DNA of 64,000 nucleotides from positions 174,316-238,315 of the forward strand of contig NZ_CP062232.1 in the NCBI RefSeq assembly GCF_024707525.1. Direction: 5' to 3'. The translations under genes were made by a program, and so were the position numbers. The stretch is from Rhizobium sp. TH2 (GTDB lineage Bacteria > Pseudomonadota > Alphaproteobacteria > Rhizobiales > Rhizobiaceae). Within the stretch, counting starts at the first letter, position 1; each line of letters opens with the position of its first letter. Shown piece after piece: positions 63,646-64,000 of this stretch. The notes beneath the pieces were generated by a model. It saw only the letters and a program-made list of their open reading frames with translations, was not told where the DNA came from and ran no database searches.

Positions 63646-63811
63646 TTGCCTCAGACGAATATTGGGCGACGCTACGCCTCCGCCTGACGCGCCATTCGTT
63701 CTTGTCGCGCGACAGAAGAACCGTCGCGTCGTTAACTTCGGGAGGGCTGTTGTTCGTCTCTATTGTCTCAATAGGGCGCTGGAGCAGCTTTTCGGCCATC
63801 GGTGGGCCTAG
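63602..63811 (+). pseudogene. imuB: imuB fragment, N-terminal only
   Basis: It starts MPRVVSLYLPTWPTDCLRRI, the typical N-terminus of the Y-family-like protein ImuB, overlapping the imuA end as in intact cassettes. Similarity stops after about 48 codons (near 63746) and the frame ends at 63811. No dnaE2 is visible in the remaining 189 bases, which contain nothing recognisable. Confidence 0.75.
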
Positions 63812-64000
63812 TCAACCCACTTAGCCTCGCAAACCGCCCTCCCCTCCTCAGAAAACGGCTTGGTAACCGATTTTCAGAAGCGATCATCAAAGGTTAAAAG
63901 CCGTTAACTAAAAACTCGTTGCTCAGGAGCGGGAATCGGATAATAGTACCAGTTCAAAAGTGATTTTCGCCTTAAACTGATACTGGAAACAAATCTCTCC

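Overview
The window looks like accessory (plasmid or chromid) DNA from a member of the Rhizobiales, most likely Rhizobiaceae. The evidence is several periplasmic-binding ABC uptake operons, a groESL copy behind a CIRCE element, an FMN-riboswitch ribB, an AmiC/AmiR amidase locus, remnants of an imuA-imuB cassette and of a LigD-type ligase, an alphaproteobacterial-type LexA box, and high GC coding with many decayed gene pieces. No rRNA, no complete tRNA, no replication origin and no CRISPR array was seen.

Layout. 0-3 kb: end of a sugar ABC ATPase, an SDR dehydrogenase, FMN riboswitch and ribB. 3-7 kb: sulfite-oxidase-like enzyme, two methyltransferases and a HEAT-like fragment. 7-14 kb: a lipid-type cluster (FabF, TetR, a broken thiolase, a hot-dog thioesterase, an SDR stub, a quinone oxidoreductase, a desaturase) with an ftsZ scrap. 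14-16.2 kb: groEL/groES. 16.3-21.8 kb: glucanase-like enzyme, DUF1801, a secreted lyase and nuclease/phosphatase pair, response regulator and a broken YidB gene. 22-25 kb: inactivated IS3 element, dehydrogenase remnant and LacI regulator. 25-33 kb: three ATPase/nuclease genes (zinc-hook AAA_13 ATPase with a HEPN-like motif; YhaN; YhaO). 33-41 kb: one leftward operon for amide/urea-type uptake and hydrolysis with the AmiC sensor and AmiR antiterminator. 41.4-48.4 kb: a rightward seven-gene sugar or polyol operon with its own RpiR regulator, kinase, isomerase and mutarotase. 48.4-50.4 kb: broken AraC, EAL and DJ-1 genes and a tRNA-like scrap. 50.5-56.5 kb: two adjacent, possibly related unknown genes, a WGR protein, a Fic protein and small unknowns. 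56.5-62.6 kb: an apparently SOS-controlled locus with a soluble AAA+/M41 metalloprotease, a PD-(D/E)XK-like protein and unknown partners. 62.9-63.8 kb: ligD, imuA and imuB scraps.

Two general observations stand out. A degenerate 26-bp motif resembling the T arm and 3' end of a tRNA recurs at most junctions between functional modules, as if it marked integration scars. Many genes carry exactly one or two inactivating changes (in-frame stops, or one-base slips often in homopolymers), so this replicon is either decaying or carries homopolymer assembly errors. The best candidate for an undescribed system is the LexA-box-preceded protease/nuclease-like locus at 56.5-62.6 kb. The zinc-hook/HEPN-like ATPase at 25.3-27.9 kb and the unknown pair at 50.6-52.7 kb come next. 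All functional statements are by motif and context only; no database search was run.
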